NCBI GenBank assembly: GCA_964573885.1
Contig: CAZNLL010000077.1
Span: 1-18,278, forward strand
From: CAZNLL01 sp964573885
Lineage (GTDB): Bacteria > Desulfobacterota > DSM-4660 > Desulfatiglandales > Desulfatiglandaceae
DNA length: 18,278 nt
Reading direction: 5' to 3'
Shown here: positions 1 through 6,873 of the stretch, one piece after another
Position numbering within the stretch: the first letter of the stretch is position 1
Layout: the number at the start of each line of letters is the position of its first letter
Position numbers and translations under genes: made by a program
The notes under the pieces: model-generated
The model's input: the letters and a program-made list of their open reading frames with translations, nothing else
Databases searched by the model: none
Told to the model about the DNA's origin: nothing

Positions 1-33
1 GACAACTCCTCCGGGTGACACGGATATTCCTCC

Positions 34-1209
34 TTGGTTTGTTTGTCCGTTAACTGGGATTACCAAAGAGATGCCTCCATAGACATTATCGCTCGAATTC
101 CGTCCCATATTAAGGTCGTTGTTGGAGGAAGATATGCTACGACCTGTAGTGAAGAACTATTTGCGGCGACTCCTCATTTAGATATCATCGTCAGAGGAGA
201 TGGGGAGGACGTTATTAGAGATATAGCTTCCGGCTTTCCCCTTAAGGACATTGCGGGGATTTCTTTCCGTGAAAATGGAAGAATTATTCATAATAAGGTA
301 CGTGATCTGCATTGGCTGGATGATACAAGCTATCCTAATAGGGCGTTAAGGCGAGTCAATTACAGACTTTCCTATAAAGGCATCGATTTAGGTCAAGGCA
401 TCGATTTTATTTCAACCTCCAGAGGCTGTCCCTTTCATTGTAAATTCTGTACATTTACTAATAATCCCTTGGGTCAGAAAAGACAGTGGAGTGGGAGATC
501 TGCGTCCTCTGTTGTTGAAGAATTGAAGGAAATTGATGCCGGGTTTATATTCGTTGTGGATGACAATTTTGCCGCTGATATCAAAAGGGTTGAGGAAATT
601 TGTGATCTAATCATTGCCGAAGGCATTAAGAAAACATTCGCGGTCGCCCTGAGGCTTGAGATTAGTAAGTATCCGCAGATATTAGAGAAGATGTTTAGGG
701 CCGGTTTTAAAATGCTGACCATAGGGATTGAATCAGCCCAAGACAAAACATTAAAATCCATGCAAAAAGGTTTTGATACGGCTTTAGCTGAAAAGGCATT
801 CGCAGAAATCAGAAAGACAAATCTTTATATTCATGGATATTTTATTGTGGGCTGTATAGGGGAGAATGAAACAGAAATGTTGGAGATAGCCCCTTTTGCA
901 AAAAGGCTTAAGCTGGATACTATCGATTTAAGCCTGTTAAGGACCGAGAAATATTCACCCCTCAATGAAATTATTGCCAAGTCTCAAGGCTATAAGGCGA
1001 ATGAGAATAATATTGTCGTCTCTGAAGAGTACCCCGAAGAAAGGCTAAGGAATATTCGACATCGCATAGGAACAAGCTACTATAATCTTCCTACTATAGT
1101 AAGAATAGCGAAGAAGATGATCACCGCACGTGTGATATCCTTTCCTTATCTGGCAAAAACTTTTTTTATCCTGCTTTTTAAGATAACACTCAATAAGGGT
1201 AAAAATTAG
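34..1209 (+). CDS. B12-binding domain radical SAM protein, N-terminally truncated or frameshifted
   Basis: The protein is a cobalamin-binding-type radical SAM enzyme. The SAM-cluster motif CxxxCxxC is at Cys132, Cys136 and Cys139. Before it lies the second half of a B12-binding Rossmann domain, with the GGRYAT loop at about residues 31-36. After it come typical TIM-barrel stretches (VVDDNF, TIGIESA, HGYFIVG). The first half of the B12 domain is missing: the readable frame opens at a TTG with no Shine-Dalgarno, just after an in-frame TGA at 16-18. Frame 2 just upstream reads DIPPWFVC, which would join well to the CLSVNWD of this frame, so a one-base indel near 35-45 is likely (inference). Such proteins modify lipids, cofactors or natural products; the substrate cannot be told here. 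The gene is clearly more AT-rich than the genes to its right. The real 5' end lies outside the window. Confidence 0.8.
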   Translation: MVCLSVNWDYQRDASIDIIARIPSHIKVVVGGRYATTCSEELFAATPHLDIIVRGDGEDVIRDIASGFPLKDIAGISFRENGRIIHNKVRDLHWLDDTSYPNRALRRVNYRLSYKGIDLGQGIDFISTSRGCPFHCKFCTFTNNPLGQKRQWSGRSASSVVEELKEIDAGFIFVVDDNFAADIKRVEEICDLIIAEGIKKTFAVALRLEISKYPQILEKMFRAGFKMLTIGIESAQDKTLKSMQKGFDTALAEKAFAEIRKTNLYIHGYFIVGCIGENETEMLEIAPFAKRLKLDTIDLSLLRTEKYSPLNEIIAKSQGYKANENNIVVSEEYPEERLRNIRHRIGTSYYNLPTIVRIAKKMITARVISFPYLAKTFFILLFKITLNKGKN

Positions 1210-1361
1210 CCTTACAATCACCCTTCAATCTGCAGTCCCTGCAAAAAGCTTCTCAGCTGTGGTTTCCACACACATATTGGTAGCAGCCCCGGTCTTACTG
1301 TCGGCATATAACGGAAAAAACTTCATTTTTATATAAAATAGAAGGGATAGGCCGTGCTTTT

Positions 1362-1425
1362 GAAGCAGGGCCATCAGCACTCAGGGGACGCAAAGCTAAA
1401 AGAGGCAAGCTGTAACCTTGGGATT
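1362..1425 (+). promoter_or_regulatory. Possible degenerate cyclic di-GMP-I (GEMM) riboswitch-like element
   Basis: The block GGGGACGCAAAGC at 1384-1396 matches the conserved core of the GEMM/c-di-GMP-I aptamer, where GGGACGCAAAGC carries a ligand-stacking A. Upstream is CAGGGC (1366-1371), like the conserved CAGGGCAAACC. Downstream AGCTGTAACC (1408-1417) resembles the family's 3' AGCxGGGUUACC. The GAAA tetraloop and the usual first stem are not recognisable and the second stem is unusually short (AGCT/AGCT around 1395-1411), so this is a variant or a decayed copy. AGAGGC (1401-1406) can also pair with GCCTCT (1431-1436), a possible alternative structure. The next plus-strand gene is over 500 bases away, so the element looks orphaned. 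Confidence 0.3.
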
Positions 1426-1776
1426 ATATAGCCTCTCTCATTTTCCCGGTCTCTTGGCTCCGTTGCTTTCTGGATTCCTCCCCAGACCCCCAGGATATCA
1501 GCAGGCCGGAAAAACCTGCGATATGCCTGACACATGGCCAAATTATTCACAACAGCTCTTTTCATCAAATTGCCAATCCGACGGGTTTCAAGGGTAATTA
1601 TCCGATCAGTATCTTTTCACAACCCTGAATAATTCAATAATACTATTCAAATCCATAAGTCCAGCCTTCCTGGGAGAGAAACAGAAAAGCACGAGCAGTC
1701 CGCGCTTTTTGTGTTCTCAAACCCTGCCTGCCATCAGGTTTTCATGGTTTTCGCGGCCAAGTTTGCACGTGGTTGC

Positions 1777-1866
1777 GGTCATCCGAAGGACCTTTAAAAC
1801 AGAAACCTGTAACGGCGGGCGCCGTGGATGATGCGGCGTCCGCAAGTAGCGTATGCCGTAGCATAC
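1777..1866. repeat. Run of small consecutive hairpins upstream of the helicase promoter
   Basis: Five short inverted repeats lie in 90 bases: GG..TCC-GAA-GGA.CC (1777-1792), ACAG-AAAC-CTGT (1799-1810), CGGCG-GG-CGCCG (1813-1824), TGCGG-CGT-CCGCA (1832-1844) and GTATGC-CGTA-GCATAC (1851-1866). The last four are perfect. None is followed by a T-run, so they are not ordinary intrinsic terminators. They could be part of a structured RNA, a protein-binding region, or chance in a moderately GC-rich spacer. Confidence 0.3.
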
Positions 1867-1904
1867 TCCCACACCGGTTTGGCATCGGGCATCTTTTTAT
1901 ACCA

Positions 1905-1933
1905 TTGACAGGCCCATGGGCCTTTCCTATGAT
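1905..1933 (+). promoter_or_regulatory. Strong sigma70-type promoter for the SNF2 helicase gene
   Basis: The sequence has a consensus -35 box TTGACA (1905-1910), a 17-base spacer, and a -10 box TATGAT (1928-1933) one base away from consensus. Transcription should start near 1940, leaving a short leader of about 28 bases before the ATG at 1968. The spacer contains a perfect palindrome (separate entry). This supports transcription of the helicase from its own promoter. Confidence 0.7.
1910..1923. promoter_or_regulatory. Perfect 14-bp palindrome in the promoter spacer, candidate operator
   Basis: AGGCCCATGGGCCT is fully self-complementary and sits between the -35 and -10 boxes of the helicase promoter, where a bound dimer would block RNA polymerase. 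No obvious cognate regulator is adjacent. It could also be a chance GC-rich palindrome. Confidence 0.4.
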
Positions 1934-1967
1934 CTCCATTTTCAGAATTGAAGGTGATCACGTTTAA

Positions 1968-4900
1968 ATGAAAGGCCCGAAAAAGACCAAAAAAAGGAAC
2001 TCCCCCGGTCTCAGTGGAAAGGGGCTGGAAGAGATCCCGACACCGAGAGATCTTGAAAGGGTTGAGTTCCACCGTCACGCCTATGCATTGATACCGGGGG
2101 ATGAAGACAGGCGACCGGGCGTGGCCTTTTTTGTGGAGGGTGACAAAGACTGGCCCCATTGGCGCTTCTGTACCTGCAGTCAGGCCGAAACCCGGTCCTG
2201 CCCACACATACAACAGCTGACCAAGATATATAAGAACCTCCACCGGAAGCTCAAAGGCAATCTCCTTTACGAAGATTTCAAAATCAGCATTTGGTATCGG
2301 CTGGCAAGGATTTTGGGAGAAGAAGGCACCGTCCCCGTTCAATCCATCCGCATAGGGACCTATGGGGATGGGGAAAATTCAAGGCATATCAAGGTATCAG
2401 ATGGAGAAGGCAACGAGATACTCACCTATCATTCCCCGGGACCCGATGCCGATCGCCTTGTGGATAGGCTGTTGAAAGCCGCCGGGGACGAGGCCGTACC
2501 CAACAGGGCGGCCGTATTGGAGAAACTCTCTCTCCTCACCCTGAGTGAAAACGAGCGAATGATGCTCGACAGGGGCTTTATGACCAGGGGACAGGTCTTG
2601 GAGCAGAGCTTCTGGTACCGTTTCTGCTACCACGGTTATCGGGAATTCGGTGCAAAGGGGCGTACATTCCACCCAGCCATTGAGGAGAAGACAGGGGCCT
2701 TTACGGTCGCCTGCAAAGGAGGGGAGGGCACCCCCGTGTTTCGGGTGGTCATTCCCAGGCATACGGTTCGGACCCTGCTCTGCACACTTAAAGAATGGCT
2801 TCCCAACCAGCATAACATGCCCATTCATCCTATTCCTCTCAAATCTATCTTCAAGGTGAACATGAATACGGAGATGGACCTGGATTTATTCCCCATGATC
2901 AAACTTATCCAGGAGAACGGGGAAGAGACCTATCTAAATCAAGACGAGCTGGAGCGATACCAATACGGTGATCTCGTATATATCAGGGAACTGGGTCTTA
3001 TGGCGGAACTGGAAAAGCCGGGTAAGGGGAGACGATTCCAGGCACCGGTCAGAATGACCCTGAAAAAGTCCCAGGTTCCAACTTTTCTGGAGGCCTTCGG
3101 GGAGGAACTGTGGGAAGGTCATCACATCCTGGATGAAAAGGTAAAGAGCTTAAGGATTTTCAAGGATTTCGAGCGGATGGAGTTCAACCCCAAAGCGATT
3201 GACCGAGACTGGTGCTGGCTGGATGTGAAATACGGCTTCGGAAATACGGGGGTTTCCCTCAAGGAGATCCTGTCAGCCAGGGCCGAGGGTCACCGGTATA
3301 TCGGGATCCCCGGGGGTTGGGTGGACACCTGCTCAGAGGAAATAGGTAACCTTTTGGGTGTTCTTTCGAAGGGAGGTCTTGAGCCTGATTCCGACCGTAT
3401 GAGGTTTTCCCGGATGGATCTTTTTCGCCTGCAGGCGACCAACGTGCATCCCTTTTCCATAGGGGGTGAAGGTGAGCTCAGAGAGCGTCTCGATCAGATC
3501 CTGACCATGAAGGCCTCAAGCGATCTCCCTCCCCTGGAAGGCATGCATTGCACGTTGAGGCCCTATCAAAGACTGGGTGTGGAGTGGATCCTGTTTTTGT
3601 TCGAAAACGGCCTGGGCGGACTTCTCTGCGATGATATGGGATTGGGCAAGACACACCAGGCCATGGCCTTCATGGTGGCCCTGAAGAGGCTGGGCAGATT
3701 GGCCCAACCCTGTCTGATCGTTTGTCCCACCACCGTGCTAAGCCACTGGAAAAACAAGATCTCGGTGCATGCCCCTGGACTCTCTGTGGCGGAATACCAT
3801 GGTGGACAGAGAGATCTGAGTGAGGCGCTTGATGACGCAGAGGTCATCCTGACTTCCTACGGAATCCTCTTGAGAGACGCGCGAAAATTAAGAAAACAGG
3901 CCTTTTCCCTCGCCGTATTTGATGAAGTTCAGCATGTCAAGAATCCCCAGACCCAGACCTATCAGGCGGCAGCTCAGATCAGGGCGGAGATGAAGCTTGG
4001 CATGACGGGGACCCCTGTCGAGAACAGCCTCATGGATCTCAAGGCCCTCATGGATCTCGTGGTGCCGGGTTATCTGGGAAGGGATGATGAATTCACCACT
4101 CGGTATGTTCGGGATGACCAACTTGATCTCGATAGCCCCCATCGGGAAGAGCTTAGCAGGCTTGTCTCTCCCTTTATTCTGAGACGACTCAAGAAATCAG
4201 TCTTAAAGGAACTCCCCGAAAAGATTGATGATTTTCGGTCATGCAGGCTCAGTGACGATCAGGTCAGGCTTTACAGGGAGGCTGTCTCCACCAAGGGAAA
4301 GGCTTTACTGGATGTGCTCAGGCAGGCTGAAAAACCTCTCCCCTATATGCACATCTTCGCTCTCCTCAACCTGCTGAAGCAGATCTGCAACCATCCCGCG
4401 CTCGTGATGGACAACCCAGAGGCCTTTGACCGATACGAATCCGGAAAATGGGGGCTCTTTAAGGAACTTATCTCGGAAACCCTGGGCAGTGGTCAGAAAG
4501 CGGTGGTCTTCAGTCAATACCTGGGCATGATTGCTATGATCAAAAAGCACCTTCAGTCACTGGGAACAGGGTTTGTCACCCTGACCGGAGCGAGCCGGAA
4601 CCGCGGAAAGATCATAGAACGCTTCAACAATGATCCCGACTGTATGGTCTATGTGGGGAGCCTCAAGGCCGGGGGGACGGGTATCGATCTAACGGCGGCA
4701 TCTGTTGTGATCCATTATGATCGCTGGTGGAATGCGGCAAAGGAGGACCAGGCCACGGACAGGGTCCACCGCATCGGCCAGAAGCGGGGTGTCCAAGTGT
4801 TCAAACTGATCACAGAAGGGACTTTGGAAGAAAAAATATCGGCCGTTATTGAAAGCAAAAGGGACCTCATGGACAATGTGATCAAAGAAGATGACCCGCG

Positions 4901-4979
4901 AATCCTGAAGACATTTTCACGGGAGGAACTGATCGACCTGATCTCTTCTTGTCCACAGGATAAAGGGGCCTCGGGGTAA
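1968..4979 (+). CDS. SWIM zinc-finger and SNF2-family helicase (DEAD/DEAH box type)
   Basis: This 1003-residue protein is a Swi2/Snf2-type ATPase, a double-stranded DNA translocase that remodels protein-DNA complexes. The N-terminus has a SWIM zinc motif CxCx7CxH (Cys68, Cys70, Cys78, His80), then a long family-specific region to about residue 540. The SNF2 ATPase lobe follows with Walker A DDMGLGKT (555-562), the DEVQH box (652-656) and TGTP (680-683). The C-terminal helicase lobe carries GGTGIDL, DRWWN and the arginine-finger motif DRVHRIGQ (931-938). SWIM plus SNF2 is a common bacterial arrangement whose cellular role is mostly unknown; transcription-complex recycling, repair or defence have been proposed for relatives. 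The ATG has an AAGGTGA ribosome site about 9 bases upstream and lies just after a strong promoter. The neighbour on the right is convergent, so the gene is probably monocistronic. Confidence 0.95.
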   Translation: MKGPKKTKKRNSPGLSGKGLEEIPTPRDLERVEFHRHAYALIPGDEDRRPGVAFFVEGDKDWPHWRFCTCSQAETRSCPHIQQLTKIYKNLHRKLKGNLLYEDFKISIWYRLARILGEEGTVPVQSIRIGTYGDGENSRHIKVSDGEGNEILTYHSPGPDADRLVDRLLKAAGDEAVPNRAAVLEKLSLLTLSENERMMLDRGFMTRGQVLEQSFWYRFCYHGYREFGAKGRTFHPAIEEKTGAFTVACKGGEGTPVFRVVIPRHTVRTLLCTLKEWLPNQHNMPIHPIPLKSIFKVNMNTEMDLDLFPMIKLIQENGEETYLNQDELERYQYGDLVYIRELGLMAELEKPGKGRRFQAPVRMTLKKSQVPTFLEAFGEELWEGHHILDEKVKSLRIFKDFERMEFNPKAIDRDWCWLDVKYGFGNTGVSLKEILSARAEGHRYIGIPGGWVDTCSEEIGNLLGVLSKGGLEPDSDRMRFSRMDLFRLQATNVHPFSIGGEGELRERLDQILTMKASSDLPPLEGMHCTLRPYQRLGVEWILFLFENGLGGLLCDDMGLGKTHQAMAFMVALKRLGRLAQPCLIVCPTTVLSHWKNKISVHAPGLSVAEYHGGQRDLSEALDDAEVILTSYGILLRDARKLRKQAFSLAVFDEVQHVKNPQTQTYQAAAQIRAEMKLGMTGTPVENSLMDLKALMDLVVPGYLGRDDEFTTRYVRDDQLDLDSPHREELSRLVSPFILRRLKKSVLKELPEKIDDFRSCRLSDDQVRLYREAVSTKGKALLDVLRQAEKPLPYMHIFALLNLLKQICNHPALVMDNPEAFDRYESGKWGLFKELISETLGSGQKAVVFSQYLGMIAMIKKHLQSLGTGFVTLTGASRNRGKIIERFNNDPDCMVYVGSLKAGGTGIDLTAASVVIHYDRWWNAAKEDQATDRVHRIGQKRGVQVFKLITEGTLEEKISAVIESKRDLMDNVIKEDDPRILKTFSREELIDLISSCPQDKGASG

Positions 4980-4980
4980 T

Positions 4981-5076
4981 TACGGCCGCCTTTCCCACCA
5001 GGTCCAGGCCGCCCGAGGCCACGGTCTTTCCTCCACCATGGGGCCAGGGGGGCCCTGCCTTATTCAGGAGGCCGTA
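4981..5076. repeat. Inverted repeat enclosing the convergent intergenic region
   Basis: TACGGCCGCCT (4981-4991) and AGGAGGCCGTA (5066-5076) are an 11-base inverted pair with one mismatch, spanning almost the whole gap between two convergent genes. Inside is a second hairpin GGGCC-AGGGG-GGCCC (5041-5055). There is no T-run on either strand, so a classic Rho-independent terminator is not supported, but the structure could still block read-through. Confidence 0.35.
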
Positions 5077-5083
5077 CTTGAAT

Positions 5084-5587
5084 CTATTTCGCCCCCTTTT
5101 TCCTCTTTTCTTCCTCTTCCATGATGATTTCTGCGGCCCACCTGGCGCCTTTGCCTACCACGCCCGGACACTTGCTCGCGTGTCCTCCCGCGGCCAGAAA
5201 GGCGTCCCATTGATCCGGCTCATTCAGGTAGTAGCTTTTTCCCAGGACCTTCTTGTGGATTTTCTTACAAATGGAACTGCCGTATTCCTGGACAAATCTT
5301 TCATGCAACTGGTTTGCCAGGCGATAAGAGATAAAGCGGAGGCCCTCTGGATCATCGATGCGACTGAGTTCCCGGCCGTACCACAAACCCATGGCCAGGA
5401 CCCCGCCTGTCAAGGCCCCGCATGAACCCTCAATGGAAAGACCGACCCCTCCCGCCAGACCGGTGGCGGCCCGAAATGCAGTATCGTCCTTCATATCGAA
5501 GATTTCCATCAGGGGGCCCAGCACGCACTGGGCACAGCCGTGGTAGTTCTTTTCAAATTCGTATCCTTTGCTTTCCGCTTCATTCAA
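5084..5587 (-). CDS. C_GCAxxG_C_C family redox-associated protein
   Basis: The 167-residue protein belongs to the C_GCAxxG_C_C family, small cysteine-rich proteins frequent in anaerobes, of unknown biochemical role and thought to be redox or metal linked. The conserved cysteines are in order: HGCAQC (Cys18, Cys21), GSCGALTGG (Cys56), Cys107 and KCPG (Cys140). Length fits the family. The start is a TTG (AAGGA about 9 bases upstream), because no in-frame ATG precedes the conserved N-terminal motif; a nearby ATG is out of frame. The gene follows the alcohol dehydrogenase by 99 bases on the same strand, with a hairpin in between, so both are probably co-transcribed. It has no recognisable signal peptide. 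Confidence 0.88.
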   Translation of the reverse strand: MNEAESKGYEFEKNYHGCAQCVLGPLMEIFDMKDDTAFRAATGLAGGVGLSIEGSCGALTGGVLAMGLWYGRELSRIDDPEGLRFISYRLANQLHERFVQEYGSSICKKIHKKVLGKSYYLNEPDQWDAFLAAGGHASKCPGVVGKGARWAAEIIMEEEEKRKKGAK

Positions 5588-5636
5588 AATTTTTTCCTTT
5601 TGAATTTCTCCTGTTTTTGGAGTTGATTTCCTATCC

Positions 5637-5661
5637 GTCTGGAAAAACGGTCGTTTCAGAC
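5637..5661 (-). other. Intercistronic hairpin between the dehydrogenase and C_GCAxxG genes
   Basis: On the minus strand GTCTG pairs with CAGAC, and the adjoining AAAC pairs with GTTT around a GACC loop, leaving a three-base bulge. No terminator-like U-run follows. It may set the relative expression or stability of the two messages. Confidence 0.35.
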
Positions 5662-5686
5662 TCTTTGCACCTTCCGTCTGCGGGTA

Positions 5687-6721
5687 TCACATGGTGAAGA
5701 CGATCCGTATGGGATCATCCACTTTATGGTGCAAGGCCTCCAGCCCCTCGTTGACTTCATGGAGGCCCATCATTTTTGAAACGGAGGCTGAGATATCCAG
5801 CGTCCCATTGTCGACCAATCGAATCAGTTCGTTGATTTCTCTGACGGTAAAGCCATAGGACCCCCTGAGTTCCAGTTCGTTACGCACATAGGTCGTGGGA
5901 GGCATAACGGTGATATTATCCGGGCCCAAACCGACCACCACGGCCCGTCCCCCCACTCGCAGGCAATCCACCGCCAGAGCGATGGTTTTCTGGTGTCCCA
6001 CGCATTCCAAGGTCATATCAGAACCCAAGCCTCCTGTGGCCTCTTTCACAAATTCTACAGGATTGTCCTGGTCCGTTCTACAGATCAGATCGGCTCCCCT
6101 CTGTTTGGCCCTTTCCAGGGCAACCTCGGAGATGTCCACGGCAATGACCAGGCCGGCCCCGCAGATCTTGGCCAGTTGTACGGCGTGGATGCCCAGGCCC
6201 CCGCATCCTATCACGGTGACCGTCTCACCAGGAACCAGCCTGCCCCTGCGCGTAATGGCATGATAAGGAGTGGCGACCGCATCGGTCAGTATGGCCCCTT
6301 GTTCATAGGAAATCTTTTCGGTTAGTCGCGCCAGGTTTGTTGCCGGGACCGTTGCATATTCGGCCAGGCCGCCATCCAGGTGAATTCCCAAAAGTCGCCT
6401 GTTAAGGCAGATTTCCTGGTTGCCTGAGACACAATTCAAGCATTGCCCGCACGAGACAATACAGCAAACGGCCACCCGGTCCCCCTGGCTCCAGCCTTCC
6501 ACTCCTTGGCCATATTCCGCAATTTCTCCACTGAACTCGTGGCCCAGGGTGATCGGTTGGAAGGCAGTAGGGGTAACACCCTCGTAGACGATGTGAATGT
6601 CCGAACCGCATATCCCGCAGGCCTTGTTCCGGACAAGGACCTCTTGCGGTCCTGGTTGAGGCATAGGGAGCTCTTCCATGACCAGGGGCTTCCCCACCTC
6701 GTAGAAACGTGCCGCTTTCAT
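5687..6721 (-). CDS. Zinc-dependent medium-chain alcohol dehydrogenase
   Basis: This 344-residue MDR-family enzyme oxidises an alcohol with NAD+ in the cytoplasm. Catalytic zinc ligands are visible at Cys38 (CGICGSD) and His61-Glu62 (GHE). The structural zinc cysteines are Cys91, Cys94, Cys97 and Cys105. The nucleotide fold has GCGGLG at 172-177 and Asp196 at the end of the second strand, which favours NAD over NADP. The ATG at 6721 is chosen because a strong AAGGAGGG site lies just upstream and the family N-terminus (MKAARFYEVGKP) begins there; an extension to 6784 would run across the promoter region. It is divergent from the TetR-SDR gene, sharing a palindromic operator, and is followed by the C_GCAxxG gene. 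A role on a hydroxylated acid or hydroxyacyl-CoA next to the AbfD-like enzyme is inference. Confidence 0.93.
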   Translation of the reverse strand: MKAARFYEVGKPLVMEELPMPQPGPQEVLVRNKACGICGSDIHIVYEGVTPTAFQPITLGHEFSGEIAEYGQGVEGWSQGDRVAVCCIVSCGQCLNCVSGNQEICLNRRLLGIHLDGGLAEYATVPATNLARLTEKISYEQGAILTDAVATPYHAITRRGRLVPGETVTVIGCGGLGIHAVQLAKICGAGLVIAVDISEVALERAKQRGADLICRTDQDNPVEFVKEATGGLGSDMTLECVGHQKTIALAVDCLRVGGRAVVVGLGPDNITVMPPTTYVRNELELRGSYGFTVREINELIRLVDNGTLDISASVSKMMGLHEVNEGLEALHHKVDDPIRIVFTM

Positions 6722-6752
6722 TTTACCCTCCTTGGACGCTGCCCTTTTTTGC

Positions 6753-6781
6753 TTGACACATTGGAGTTTAATATGAACAAT
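6753..6781 (+). promoter_or_regulatory. Candidate promoter for the TetR-SDR operon
   Basis: A consensus TTGACA (6753-6758) is followed after 17 bases by AACAAT (6776-6781), a weak -10 box matching four of six positions. The start of transcription would fall at the edge of the 16-bp palindrome, so a bound TetR dimer would repress. The poor -10 box keeps this tentative. Confidence 0.35.
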
Positions 6782-6796
6782 CAAACGAAGACCGAA
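6768..6796 (-). promoter_or_regulatory. Candidate promoter for the alcohol dehydrogenase operon
   Basis: Reading the minus strand, TTCGGT (6796-6791) and TATTAA (6773-6768) are 17 bases apart. The -35 is poor and is part of the palindromic operator, so repressor binding would cover it. The predicted leader is about 40 bases before the ATG at 6721. Confidence 0.3.
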
Positions 6797-6805
6797 CGTT
6801 CGGTC
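6790..6805. promoter_or_regulatory. Perfect 16-bp palindromic operator in the divergent promoter region
   Basis: GACCGAACGTTCGGTC is fully self-complementary and typical in size and symmetry of TetR-family operators. Its centre is 76.5 bases from both the ATG of the dehydrogenase (6721) and the ATG of the TetR-SDR gene (6874). It overlaps the candidate -35 of the first and the candidate transcription start of the second. Control of both units by the adjacent TetR domain is a strong inference. I saw no second copy elsewhere in the window. Confidence 0.7.
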
Positions 6806-6873
6806 GAAAAATACACGTAAAGCCTTTTCCTGTCAAGTTGGAAACACGTCCCCATCGCAAGGGTTCCCAGCCG

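Larger units (their letters stand above)
1210..1967. other. Gene-poor intergenic region with regulatory structures
   Basis: I see no convincing protein-coding gene in these roughly 760 bases; the short open frames on both strands lack ribosome sites and domain-like sequence. The first part is AT-rich, with a TATAAAAT stretch at 1332-1339. A c-di-GMP-I riboswitch-like element follows (about 1362-1425). Further on are back-to-back small hairpins (1777-1866) and a strong promoter (1905-1933) for the helicase gene. The stretch 1440-1775 holds nothing I can identify. The base-composition change between the radical SAM gene and the helicase falls here. Confidence 0.6.

Noticed and set aside
1374..1568. 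Minus-strand open frame of 64 codons
   Set aside because: No ribosome site, no domain-like sequence, and it overlaps the riboswitch-like element.
1773..1967. Plus-strand open frame of 64 codons ending directly before the helicase ATG
   Set aside because: It covers the hairpins and promoter and shows no protein-like pattern; its stop next to the ATG looks accidental.
5078..5425. Plus-strand frame opposite the C_GCAxxG_C_C gene
   Set aside because: It is the antisense shadow of a well-supported gene with conserved cysteines on the minus strand.
6722..6784. N-terminal extension of the alcohol dehydrogenase by 21 residues
   Set aside because: The strong ribosome site and family-typical start at 6721 make the extension unlikely; it would also run through the promoter region.
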